Positions 1 to 7,704 of a stretch of 11,215 nt of DNA are shown here, piece by piece. The stretch comes from Candidatus Dadabacteria bacterium (GTDB lineage: Bacteria > Desulfobacterota_D > UBA1144 > Nemesobacterales > JADFKM01). The stretch is from NCBI GenBank assembly GCA_022564935.1, contig JADFKM010000061.1, positions 1 to 11,215 on the forward strand. Reading direction: 5' to 3'. The translations under genes were made by a program, and so were the position numbers. Each line of letters begins with the position of its first letter. Position 1 is the stretch's first letter. Under the pieces are notes generated by a model. It saw only the letters and a list, made by a program, of their open reading frames with translations, was not told where the DNA came from and made no database searches.

Positions 1-337
1 GCACGTATTTCTTTATGCCGCCGGACTGTTTAGCCATATCCACCACGGTCTTCGTTCCCTTGAAATGTACGCTCTGGAAAGTTTGAGTTCCCCTCTCCTT
101 TATAATGCCCACGAGGTGTATCAGGTAGGGGAGTTTTTCGAAGAACGCCGGGTCGATGGAGGACTGCTCTGTTATGTCGCCCTTAAAAACGGCTACGCCA
201 CGCGCCCTCAGCCACCCTGCCGCCTCAGGGCTCCTCGCTATGCACCTTACCGCGTACCCTCTGGAAAGAAGCTCTTTAACTACATGCCCCCCGACAAACC
301 CTGTAGCGCCTGTAAGCCCTACGGTCTTTCCGCTCAT
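1..337 (-). CDS. NAD(P)-binding SDR/NmrA-like epimerase-dehydratase family protein (3' part missing)
   Basis: Only the first 112 codons are inside the window; the gene continues past the left edge. The protein opens with MSGKTVGLTGATGFVGGHVV, a beta strand followed by the glycine-rich GATGFVG loop (residues 10-16), the dinucleotide-binding signature of extended or atypical short-chain dehydrogenases. A basic residue at the end of strand 2 (RCIAR, 31-35) is compatible with NADP. The VGII segment (76-79) and the later HFKGTKTVVDMA segment (91-102) resemble the complex-I NDUFA9-like/NmrA-like subgroup. The catalytic YxxxK region lies outside the window, so the reaction cannot be told. The start ATG is 42 bp after the biotin carrier gene on the same strand, so it may be the last operon gene. 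However, there is no Shine-Dalgarno, and a TAAAAT box (346-351) sits 8 nt before the ATG, so it may have its own promoter. Confidence 0.85.
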   Translation of the reverse strand, partial: MSGKTVGLTGATGFVGGHVVKELLSRGYAVRCIARSPEAAGWLRARGVAVFKGDITEQSSIDPAFFEKLPYLIHLVGIIKERGTQTFQSVHFKGTKTVVDMAKQSGGIKKYV

Positions 338-379
338 AGTCTTTTATTTTATCACACAAATGGTGGGAATGTTCACCCG

Positions 380-880
380 CTATTCCTCGGAAGAAATAAC
401 CAGCAGCACCGTGCCGCTTTCTACGGCGTTTCCGGGCTCCACGTTGACCTCCTTCACCTTGCCCGCTATGGGTGACTTCAGCTCGCTCTCCATCTTCATG
501 GCTTCGACCACTATCACACTCTCGCCCTCTTTTACCGCCTCTCCCAGCCCTTTGAGTACCTTTACCACACTGCTCGGCATAGGGGACTTGATTTCCTGGA
601 TGCCCTCTGCTGCGCCTGCCGCCGCCGTCTTGATATCTCTGCTTGAGGTCGCCTCGAACTCGTAAAGCTCGCCGTTGAGGTACACCTCGATCGTTTTTCC
701 CCTCTTGAGGATCCCCACGGCGAAGGAGCGGTCTTCGATAATGAGCGAATACAGGTTGTCGTCTACCCGCTTGAACTCAACCGGGAACTTCTTGTCGTCG
801 ATCTCGATTTCACTCAACTGCCCCTCTTCTTCAAGGTGCACCTTGAAGATTTCGTTTTGAAGCTTGAATGTGTATATCAT
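380..880 (-). CDS. Biotin carboxyl carrier protein subunit of acyl-CoA carboxylase
   Basis: This small 166-aa subunit carries the biotin that shuttles carboxyl groups from the biotin carboxylase to the carboxyltransferase. The C-terminal biotinyl domain (about 97-166) has the lipoyl/biotinyl fold signature. The biotin attachment motif is EAMKM (126-130), with Lys129 the modified residue, followed by a SPIAG turn (137-140) and a G-DxV-like segment. The N-terminal 75 residues (MIYTFKLQNEIFKV onward) are beta-rich and look like the BT (carboxylase-carrier tether) barrel of PCC-type alpha subunits. A longer frame begins at 928 but would overlap accC by 52 bp. The ATG at 880 gives the classical ATGA overlap with the accC stop, implying translational coupling, and starts exactly at the BT-like strand, so I prefer it. 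A short Ala-rich linker (86-92) joins the two domains. The biotin ligase that would load it is not in this window. Confidence 0.93.
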   Translation of the reverse strand: MIYTFKLQNEIFKVHLEEEGQLSEIEIDDKKFPVEFKRVDDNLYSLIIEDRSFAVGILKRGKTIEVYLNGELYEFEATSSRDIKTAAAGAAEGIQEIKSPMPSSVVKVLKGLGEAVKEGESVIVVEAMKMESELKSPIAGKVKEVNVEPGNAVESGTVLLVISSEE

Positions 881-2373
881 AGCGCCTGGGACCTGGAAAC
901 GGCCAATCTCCTGGCAAATGATTTCCAATTGGATCGTGTTTGCGCGGCCGGCTCCTCCACTTCTCGCGTGGCGTTGCGCATCCCTAGGGCCGCCGCCGCA
1001 AGGGCGGGCTCAAGGTCGGCAAGCTGCGCTTTGAGCAGCTCCGGGTGCCGCTCGATGTAGCCGGTGTCGATTTCGGCGCGTCCGAACTCTGCCTCTTTAA
1101 AAAGTCGGGTCAAGAACCCGATGTTTGTTTTTACCCCCAGCACGATGTACTCGTCCAGGGCGGCTCTCATCTTATCTATTGCTTCGGTCCTGTCCCCTGC
1201 CCACACTATAAGCTTCGATATCATCGGATCGTAGTGCGGGGTCACCTCGAACCCGCTGTACACCGATGAGTCGTTCCTGATGCCCGGGCCGCTCGGGGCT
1301 CGTATGTACTCCACCCTGCCGGGGGCGGGCATGAAGTTCTGCTCGGGCACCTCGGCGTAAATCCTGCACTCGATCGAGTGTCCGTTCATTTTTATGTCGC
1401 TCTGCTTGAAGGGCAGCTTCTGGCCGGCGGCAGTGCGTATCATCCACTTCACTATGTCGAGCCCGGTTACCATCTCCGTCACGGGGTGTTCGACCTGGAC
1501 TCTGGTGTTCATCTCCAGGAAGTAGAAGTTCTCCTTCTGGTCCATGATGAACTCCACAGTGCCGGCGCCTCGGTATTTGACCGCCTTGGCCAGCCTCAGG
1601 GCCATCTCTCCCATCTGCTTCCTCGTTTTCGCGCTGATAAAGCCCGAGGGGGCCTCTTCGATCACCTTCTGGTGCCTGCGCTGTATCGAGCATTCGCGCT
1701 CGAACAGGTGGAGCACCTTGCCGTGGGAGTCCCCTATTACCTGGATCTCGATGTGGCGGGGCCTCTCGATGTATTTTTCGATGTACACCGAATCGTCCCC
1801 GAAGGCGCCGTGGGCTTCGCTGCGCGCCATGCCGAGGGCGGCCGAGAACTCCTTGGCTTTCCTGACCAGCCTCATTCCCTTGCCCCCGCCTCCGGCCGAG
1901 GCCTTGATCATGACGGGGTAGCCGATCTTTTTCGCCGCGCCCCCGGCCTCGACGTCCGTTACGGCGCCGTCGGTGCCGGGCACCAGCGGGACTTTGGCCT
2001 TAAGGGCTATCTTCCTCGCCGTTATCTTGTCTCCCATCAGGCGTATGGACTGGGCCGTGGGGCCGATGAACACGATGCCTTCGCTCTCGCACATGCCGGC
2101 GAATGCGGCGTTTTCGGAGAGGAACCCGTACCCCGGGTGTATGGCCTCGGCCCTGGAGCGCTTGGCGGCATCTATTATCTTTTCCATCACCAGGTAGCTC
2201 TCGCCGGGTGCAGGGGGGCCTATGTGGAATGCCTCGTCCGCCATCGAGACGTGGAGCGAGCTGCGGTCGGCATCGGAGTAAACGGCTACGGTCGAGACGC
2301 GCAGCTCCTTGCAGGCCCTTATAATCCTTACGGCGATTTCCCCTCTGTTGGCAACGAGAATCTTTTCGAACAT
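877..2373 (-). CDS. accC: Biotin carboxylase subunit of acyl-CoA (propionyl/acetyl-CoA) carboxylase
   Basis: It catalyses ATP- and bicarbonate-dependent carboxylation of the biotin on the carrier protein encoded just downstream. The 498 aa show the full family order. The N-terminal domain opens MFEKILVANRGEIAVRI and contains HPGYGFLSEN (79-88). The ATP-grasp domain has the glycine-rich lid GGGGKGM (161-167), the ERECSIQRRHQK segment (225-236) and the catalytic EMNTRVQVEHPVTE stretch (287-300). The C-terminal domain has ECRIYAE (335-341). Typical AccC proteins end near residue 450. Here about 50 extra residues follow, Ala-rich and then SNWKSFARRL (481-490), which resembles the linker leading into the BT domain of fused PccA proteins. 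The gene thus looks like a PccA-type alpha chain split before the BT domain. A GAAGG Shine-Dalgarno (2382-2386) overlaps the pccB stop and sits 8 nt before the ATG; the gap to pccB is 12 bp, so it is clearly in the same operon. The precise substrate is set by the partner, so pccA would be an equally valid name. Confidence 0.96.
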   Translation of the reverse strand: MFEKILVANRGEIAVRIIRACKELRVSTVAVYSDADRSSLHVSMADEAFHIGPPAPGESYLVMEKIIDAAKRSRAEAIHPGYGFLSENAAFAGMCESEGIVFIGPTAQSIRLMGDKITARKIALKAKVPLVPGTDGAVTDVEAGGAAKKIGYPVMIKASAGGGGKGMRLVRKAKEFSAALGMARSEAHGAFGDDSVYIEKYIERPRHIEIQVIGDSHGKVLHLFERECSIQRRHQKVIEEAPSGFISAKTRKQMGEMALRLAKAVKYRGAGTVEFIMDQKENFYFLEMNTRVQVEHPVTEMVTGLDIVKWMIRTAAGQKLPFKQSDIKMNGHSIECRIYAEVPEQNFMPAPGRVEYIRAPSGPGIRNDSSVYSGFEVTPHYDPMISKLIVWAGDRTEAIDKMRAALDEYIVLGVKTNIGFLTRLFKEAEFGRAEIDTGYIERHPELLKAQLADLEPALAAAALGMRNATREVEEPAAQTRSNWKSFARRLAVSRSQAL

Positions 2374-2385
2374 CGGGATTACCTT

Positions 2386-3930
<1,545 letters not shown>

Positions 3931-4005
3931 TTTCTTACTCCTTGCCCTAGGGAAACACGAATCAATTTACTATCACGGGTCGCTATTGGCAAGAGGGGTG
4001 TCTTA

Positions 4006-4037
4006 GGTATGGAACAAAGGTGTATTAAATGCATACC
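4006..4037 (-). promoter_or_regulatory. Inverted repeat in the carboxylase operon leader
   Basis: GGTATG (4006-4011) and CATACC (4032-4037) form a perfect 6-bp inverted repeat with a 20-nt spacer. It lies just downstream of the predicted start site and inside the untranslated leader. It could be a stem-loop in the RNA or an operator. No known riboswitch class is recognisable. Six pairs can arise by chance, so this is only a candidate. Confidence 0.25.
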
Positions 4038-4054
4038 CAAAAAAAAGCGGTTGA

Positions 4055-4083
4055 ACTATACCCGACAATAGTGTCTTTATCAA
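4055..4083 (-). promoter_or_regulatory. Sigma70-type promoter of the carboxylase operon
   Basis: Read on the minus strand, TTGATA (4083-4078, 5 of 6 to consensus) and TATAGT (4060-4055, 5 of 6) are separated by exactly 17 bp. Transcription would begin near 4048, giving a leader of about 117 nt before the pccB ATG. The -10 lies in an 11-mer, CGGGTATAGTT, that recurs at the hbd promoter. Confidence 0.65.
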
Positions 4084-4085
4084 AG

Positions 4086-4109
4086 GAGGCGAGCCGCCTC
4101 GTATGGCGG
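4086..4109. terminator. Overlapping hairpins downstream of coaE (weak terminator candidate)
   Basis: GAGGCG-AGC-CGCCTC (4086-4100) is a perfect 6-bp stem with a 3-nt loop. It overlaps a second possible stem, CCGCC (4094-4098) with GGCGG (4105-4109); the two exclude each other. They lie 30 nt past the coaE stop. No U-run follows on the minus strand, so intrinsic termination is uncertain and coaE may read through into the carboxylase operon. Confidence 0.3.
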
Positions 4110-4129
4110 TATTTGCCTGTAATTGAGCC

Positions 4130-4726
4130 TCATCCGCTGAGCTCCTCCCAAAGCTCCTGCACCTGCCGTGCTGTGTCCTGGAGGGAGCCTGAGTTGTCAA
4201 TGACGTAGGTTGCGCGGGCGGCCTTTTCCTCTCCGCTCATCTGAGCACGCAGACGTAAAAGGGCCTCTTCTCGGCTGAGTCTCCTATCAATCATCACTCT
4301 GTTAATCTGGCTCTCCTCGTCCGCCGTGACCACAATGAGGGCGCTTATGAGTCCGCCCATCCCGCCCTTCTCAGCTATTAGCGCGGCCTCGATCAATAGG
4401 ACCTCAGTGCCTTCGGCCCTGTGGCGCTCGACCATGTTTGTTATTTCTTCGATTATCCTTGGGTGGGTTATGCTGTTTAACCGCTCCCTTTTCTCGGGGT
4501 CGGCAAATACGATCTCTGCCAGCTTCTTCCTGTTGAGTGTGGAGTCGCAGTTGAGGACTTCCTCGCCGAACTCCTCGATTATGTCCTCCCATGCGGGCAG
4601 CCTTGGGGCCACGACGGCCCTAGCGACCTGGTCGGCGTCGATGACGCTTGCCCCGAGCACACCGAACATCCTTGCCACCGTGCTCTTACCCGCGCCTAAG
4701 CTTCCCGTGAGTCCGATCACTTTCAT
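4130..4726 (-). CDS. coaE: Dephospho-CoA kinase
   Basis: It performs the last step of coenzyme A synthesis, ATP-dependent phosphorylation of dephospho-CoA at the ribose 3' hydroxyl, in the cytosol. The 198 aa match the family length of about 200. The start has the Walker A loop GSLGAGKST (8-16), followed by the DAD motif (30-32) for substrate and metal binding. LNRKKLAEIVF (64-74), the THPR motif (87-90) and the lid region RRLSREEALLRLRAQ (148-162) are all conserved. The usual PLLFE strand is replaced by IEAALIAE (112-119), a modest variant. No Shine-Dalgarno precedes the ATG. A TATCAT box (4735-4740) sits 8 nt upstream, which would make the transcript nearly leaderless. The gene is divergent from hbd and lies upstream of the carboxylase operon on the same strand, a setting rich in CoA-thioester enzymes. 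Confidence 0.95.
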   Translation of the reverse strand: MKVIGLTGSLGAGKSTVARMFGVLGASVIDADQVARAVVAPRLPAWEDIIEEFGEEVLNCDSTLNRKKLAEIVFADPEKRERLNSITHPRIIEEITNMVERHRAEGTEVLLIEAALIAEKGGMGGLISALIVVTADEESQINRVMIDRRLSREEALLRLRAQMSGEEKAARATYVIDNSGSLQDTARQVQELWEELSG

Positions 4727-4777
4727 CTGGCTGGATGATAGTTTAATGGGGGGGGAGTCCTTTTCAACGAGGCATCG

Positions 4778-4800
4778 ACCCGCCCTCGGATTTAGCGGGT
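4778..4800 (+). promoter_or_regulatory. Inverted-repeat operator candidate at the hbd promoter
   Basis: ACCCGC (4778-4783) and GCGGGT (4795-4800) form a perfect 6-bp inverted repeat with 11 bp between, 23 bp overall. The right arm runs into the first base of the hbd -10 box, so a bound protein would block RNA polymerase. No regulator gene is in the window to pair it with. Confidence 0.35.
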
Positions 4801-4805
4801 ATAGT
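4800..4805 (+). promoter_or_regulatory. Putative -10 box of the hbd promoter
   Basis: TATAGT (5 of 6 to consensus) lies 35 nt before the hbd ATG and sits in the same 11-mer, CGGGTATAGTT (4796-4806), as the carboxylase promoter. The -35 is poor: the best match, TCGACC at 4775-4780, is 19 bp away. The promoter may therefore depend on an activator or another sigma factor. Confidence 0.4.
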
Positions 4806-4840
4806 TATCTCCCCCATTTATATCAAGTAAGGAGAGTGAG

Positions 4841-5704
4841 ATGGCTTTGAAACCCAAAGACGTAAAGAAGGTTGCGGTGATAGGCGCGGGCACTATGGGC
4901 TCCGGCATCGCTCAGGTGGTGGCTGCTGCGGGCAGGGACGTAGTACTGCTCGACATAGCTGTGGAGGCTGCGGAGAAGGGTAAGGGCGCGATCGAGAAGG
5001 GCCTTGGAAGGCTTGTTAATAAGAAGAAGATGACGGCGAAGGAGAGCAAGGCGATACTGTCCCGCATAAAGACCACCGAGGACTACGGTGACATCACTGA
5101 CTGCGACCTCGTGATAGAGGCCGTGTTCGAGGACATTGACATTAAGCTTGAGACATTCGGCATCATTGACAACGCCGTAGGCACTGATGTGGTGGTAGCC
5201 ACGAACACCTCTTCGCTTCCCATAATCGAGCTTGCGGTCAATACAACAAGGCCTGAGAAGATCGTGGGGATGCACTTTTTTAACCCCGCTCCGGTGATGA
5301 AGCTCGTTGAGATAATCAAGACACTCGCCACCTCGGACGAGACGGCTCGGTTCGCCTTCGATTTCGCCAAGGCGCTCGGCAAGGAGCCGGTCATGACCGT
5401 AGACCGGCCCGGCTTCATCGTGAACAGGATACTCGTACCCATGCTCAACGAGGCCGTGTTCGCCCTCGAAGAGGGTGTAGGCGCTCCTGAAGACATCGAC
5501 AACGCCATGAAGCTCGGCGCGGGCCACCCCATGGGGCCGCTCGCGCTCATCGACTTGATCGGCCTCGACGTGACGCTCGAAGTACTGGACGTGCTTTACG
5601 ACGAGTTCGGCGACCCGAAGTTCCGCCCCGCCCCGCTCCTGCGGCAGATGGTTCGCGCAGGACGGCTCGGCAGGAAATCCGGCAGAGGGTTCTTTGAGTA
5701 TTGA
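4841..5704 (+). CDS. hbd: 3-hydroxybutyryl-CoA (3-hydroxyacyl-CoA) dehydrogenase
   Basis: It oxidises 3-hydroxyacyl-CoA to 3-ketoacyl-CoA with NAD(P), or the reverse, as in beta-oxidation and butyrate-type metabolism. The 287 aa match the usual single-function enzyme of about 285. A Rossmann domain opens with VAVIGAGTMGSGIAQ (11-25), and an acidic Asp38 at the end of strand 2 favours NAD. NTSSLPI (122-128) supplies the Ser that contacts substrate, and the catalytic His-Glu pair is His145 in GMHFFNPAPVMKLVE (143-157) and Glu157. The C-terminal dimer domain starts with PGFIVNRIL (190-198), including Asn195, and ends in the family-typical GRKSGRGFFEY. AAGGAG (4829-4834) 6 nt before the ATG confirms the start. 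No thiolase, crotonase or acyl-CoA dehydrogenase lies next to it here, so the exact chain length is open. It is transcribed away from coaE. Confidence 0.95.
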   Translation: MALKPKDVKKVAVIGAGTMGSGIAQVVAAAGRDVVLLDIAVEAAEKGKGAIEKGLGRLVNKKKMTAKESKAILSRIKTTEDYGDITDCDLVIEAVFEDIDIKLETFGIIDNAVGTDVVVATNTSSLPIIELAVNTTRPEKIVGMHFFNPAPVMKLVEIIKTLATSDETARFAFDFAKALGKEPVMTVDRPGFIVNRILVPMLNEAVFALEEGVGAPEDIDNAMKLGAGHPMGPLALIDLIGLDVTLEVLDVLYDEFGDPKFRPAPLLRQMVRAGRLGRKSGRGFFEY

Positions 5705-5705
5705 G

Positions 5706-5721
5706 GGATATGACTATATCC
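5706..5721 (+). terminator. Hairpin directly after the hbd stop
   Basis: GGATAT-GACT-ATATCC is a perfect 6-bp stem with a 4-nt loop (7 bp if a G-U pair at 5705/5722 is counted), starting 1 base after the hbd TGA. Only a broken T-stretch follows. The stem is AU-rich, so it is at best a weak terminator; it may instead affect initiation at the GTG 9 nt downstream. Confidence 0.35.
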
Positions 5722-5730
5722 TAATCTTTA

Positions 5731-7587
5731 GTGGGGAACTTGAGGAAATTTTTTATCATAGCAAAAAAGCCTGTAACCTGGTTTAAGTATCAGGTCAAGT
5801 ATTTCTATAATTTAGTCTCCAAAAAGGTGCGAAGCGTTCAGTCTTTGCTATGGATGAGAAGTCAGAATTTTACACAAAGATTTCTAACTTGGTTGAGGGG
5901 TAATATATGGAATAAGAGAAAGGATATATTATCTTGGATTAAACTTTGGGGATGGTATAAGGGTTGGTTCATCCTTCTCATAATATCACTTGCCGCTGTA
6001 GGAATATTTATATGGCCAGGGATAGAAATACCAGAAGTTATAGATGCTAACGGAAATGAACGAACTCAGACCCTTTATCTGCTAAGTGCAATTTCTCAGT
6101 CCCTAGCTGCTGTTCTTGCTCTAGTCTTTACTATTTCGCTTATTGTTGCTCAACTCTCCTCACGATATTCCCATTACATGCTTGCAAGTTTTTTTAGTGC
6201 CCCAATAATACTTTATATTTTATTATTTATTGTTGCCATATCACTGCCATTTATTTTACTTACCAAACCCAATGCAAACGCTATAAAGATTTCCCTAATT
6301 TTAACTGCGACCTGTTTACTTTTACTTGTCCCATATTTCCTCAGCTTCAAAGAAAAACTTAACCCTATTTCACTAATCAATTCTTTTAAAATTGAAGCCC
6401 AAAAAAAGGTTCTTAAAAATCCAAATGATTTGCCGAGAGAAGCTATTATAATTGATAATTTTATTATTAGTGCATTTAATCAAATGGATTATGAAACCAT
6501 TGATTACGGAATAAGTTCCCTGGGTAATATTGTTATGGATACACCATTTAGCGAAAGGGAATATGGAGGAACGAACGACCAACCTTCATATGCAATTGCG
6601 TCAATAATTGATAGGCTTGCAAACAATGGATTGATAACCATACAAGATCCAAAGGTTCCTTATTGGGTGATAGATACTCTCTTTAGGATTGGAAAACATT
6701 CAATAGCTCTAAAATCCGAAGTGTTAGCTGGCAACATCTGTAGACATATAGAAAGTATTGGAATTAAAGCTGCTTATTATGGTATCCAAGAGATTTTAAT
6801 GCATTCCTCACAAGGGGGTATCAGAACCGCTCTTTTCTCTATAGGTCGTGAGGCCGTGGATGAGGGAATGTCGAATCTCGCAATTAGTTCTGGTGATTCT
6901 TTACGTGATGTAAGCATTAAATGCATCCAGATGGGTCATGAAGATACTGCAAGAGCTTTTGCCTCAAGTCTAAGTTTCATAGGGGAAAAAGCTGTCGAAA
7001 AAAGATTGGTTTCCTATACGTCTTTTGCAATTTTTCTTGGGACGATTGGTTATGAGGCTGTCAAGTATGATCTTGAAGAAGCTTCAGGGTGGGTTGCTAC
7101 TTTTCTTGGTAATTTGGGGGCCGAGGGTGCAGAAATCGGAGTTGAAGAATTATCAAAAGATACAGCAAATTCCCTAAGGAATATGGGTATAAACGCAACT
7201 GAAAAGGGTCTTGAAAAAGTGTTAGAGTCAGTTACAAAAAACTTAGAATTCTTAGGCATTAGGTCGATAGAAAATAATATAAATAATACACCACAATTTA
7301 TTTCTAGTGCCTTAACCGATATCTGTATCAAAGCTGCGAGAAAAGAAGGACTGGGTATGATATACCAAAGAACGGTTAAGTTTATAATTGAATTAGGTGC
7401 TTATGCAACATTGAAAAATAATACCAAACTTAAAGAAGTTATAGCTAATGAACTACGCCGTCTAAGAAGTACTGAAATGTGCTACGTCCCAAGTAACGCA
7501 TTTGATGAAGTGCGCTCGTGTTTTTCAGATCGCCTAGATCTACAAAGTGCGGTTATTGAGTTTCAAGACTTCTATCAGAAAAGTTAA
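5731..7587 (+). CDS. Orphan membrane protein (DUF2254-like N-terminal half) with a 23-residue-repeat C-terminal half
   Basis: I do not recognise a characterised function. The 618-aa protein starts with a basic, aromatic-rich 75-residue stretch. Four likely membrane segments follow, at about 79-97, 116-140, 152-178 and 184-206. The second and third (around LAAVLALVFTISLIVAQLSS) resemble the DUF2254 membrane family; this is from memory of that family, not a search. From about 320 to 577 the soluble part is a run of some eleven repeats, mostly 23 residues, with Gly at position 2, a small residue at position 5 and an aliphatic residue third from the end, suggesting an all-alpha solenoid. No catalytic motif is visible. 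The GTG at 5731 is the first possible start, because a stop lies at 5722-5724; no clear Shine-Dalgarno precedes it, and a TTG at 5740 or ATG at 5854 are alternatives. AT-rich codon use unlike its neighbours and its isolated position point to transfer. A receptor, scaffold or stress/defence role is possible but unsupported. Confidence 0.8.
   Translation: MGNLRKFFIIAKKPVTWFKYQVKYFYNLVSKKVRSVQSLLWMRSQNFTQRFLTWLRGNIWNKRKDILSWIKLWGWYKGWFILLIISLAAVGIFIWPGIEIPEVIDANGNERTQTLYLLSAISQSLAAVLALVFTISLIVAQLSSRYSHYMLASFFSAPIILYILLFIVAISLPFILLTKPNANAIKISLILTATCLLLLVPYFLSFKEKLNPISLINSFKIEAQKKVLKNPNDLPREAIIIDNFIISAFNQMDYETIDYGISSLGNIVMDTPFSEREYGGTNDQPSYAIASIIDRLANNGLITIQDPKVPYWVIDTLFRIGKHSIALKSEVLAGNICRHIESIGIKAAYYGIQEILMHSSQGGIRTALFSIGREAVDEGMSNLAISSGDSLRDVSIKCIQMGHEDTARAFASSLSFIGEKAVEKRLVSYTSFAIFLGTIGYEAVKYDLEEASGWVATFLGNLGAEGAEIGVEELSKDTANSLRNMGINATEKGLEKVLESVTKNLEFLGIRSIENNINNTPQFISSALTDICIKAARKEGLGMIYQRTVKFIIELGAYATLKNNTKLKEVIANELRRLRSTEMCYVPSNAFDEVRSCFSDRLDLQSAVIEFQDFYQKS
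6688..7461 (+). repeat. Eleven tandem coding repeats of about 23 residues
   Basis: Repeat units start at residues 320, 343, 371, 394, 417, 439, 462, 485, 508, 531 and 555 of the 618-aa protein. Lengths are 23 (eight units), 22, 24 and 28. Position 2 is Gly in 9 of 11, position 5 is Ala, Ser, Cys or Gly in all 11, and the residue third from the end is Leu or Ile in all 11. Clear examples begin IGYEAV, LGAEGA, MGINAT and LGIRSI. DNA identity between units is low, so the array is old and not a recent tandem duplication. Confidence 0.7.
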
Positions 7588-7704
7588 AATCAAGAGTTAA
7601 TATCTTCATTGTTGCTTCTATCCAGCGCATCATTCACTTAACCTATGGTCAGTTCTCAATTATAACGAATGGTTTAATGCAGCAGTATTGGTATTGTGGA
7701 GAAG

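Larger units (their letters stand above)
5705..7704. other. AT-rich segment, probable horizontally acquired insert
   Basis: Base composition drops abruptly after hbd and recovers at gltX. As hand-counted samples, 6421-6480 has 15 G/C of 60, whereas 5521-5580 in hbd has 42 of 60. The segment holds a single large gene and no transposase, integrase or tRNA. A 7-bp direct repeat, AGTATTG, occurs at 5697-5703 and 7684-7690, at both edges. This could be a target duplication or chance. The 117 bases after the gene (7588-7704) contain nothing I recognise. Confidence 0.55.

Noticed and set aside
881-928. Upstream start for the biotin carrier protein at 928
   Set aside because: It would overlap accC by 52 bp, and the added 16 residues do not resemble the family. 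The ATGA start at 880 explains the operon better.
4011-4200. Short minus-strand frame 4003-4200 between coaE and the carboxylase operon
   Set aside because: It overlaps the coaE 3' end in another frame and has no ribosome site or recognisable sequence.
4823-5527. A 234-codon minus-strand open frame antisense to hbd
   Set aside because: It is rich in His/Arg/Tyr as expected of a shadow, and hbd on the plus strand has every catalytic motif and a good ribosome site.
6688-7461. CRISPR or DNA-level tandem repeat in the AT-rich gene
   Set aside because: The repetition is in the protein, not the DNA: units share residues but little nucleotide identity, and there are no spacers between conserved direct repeats.
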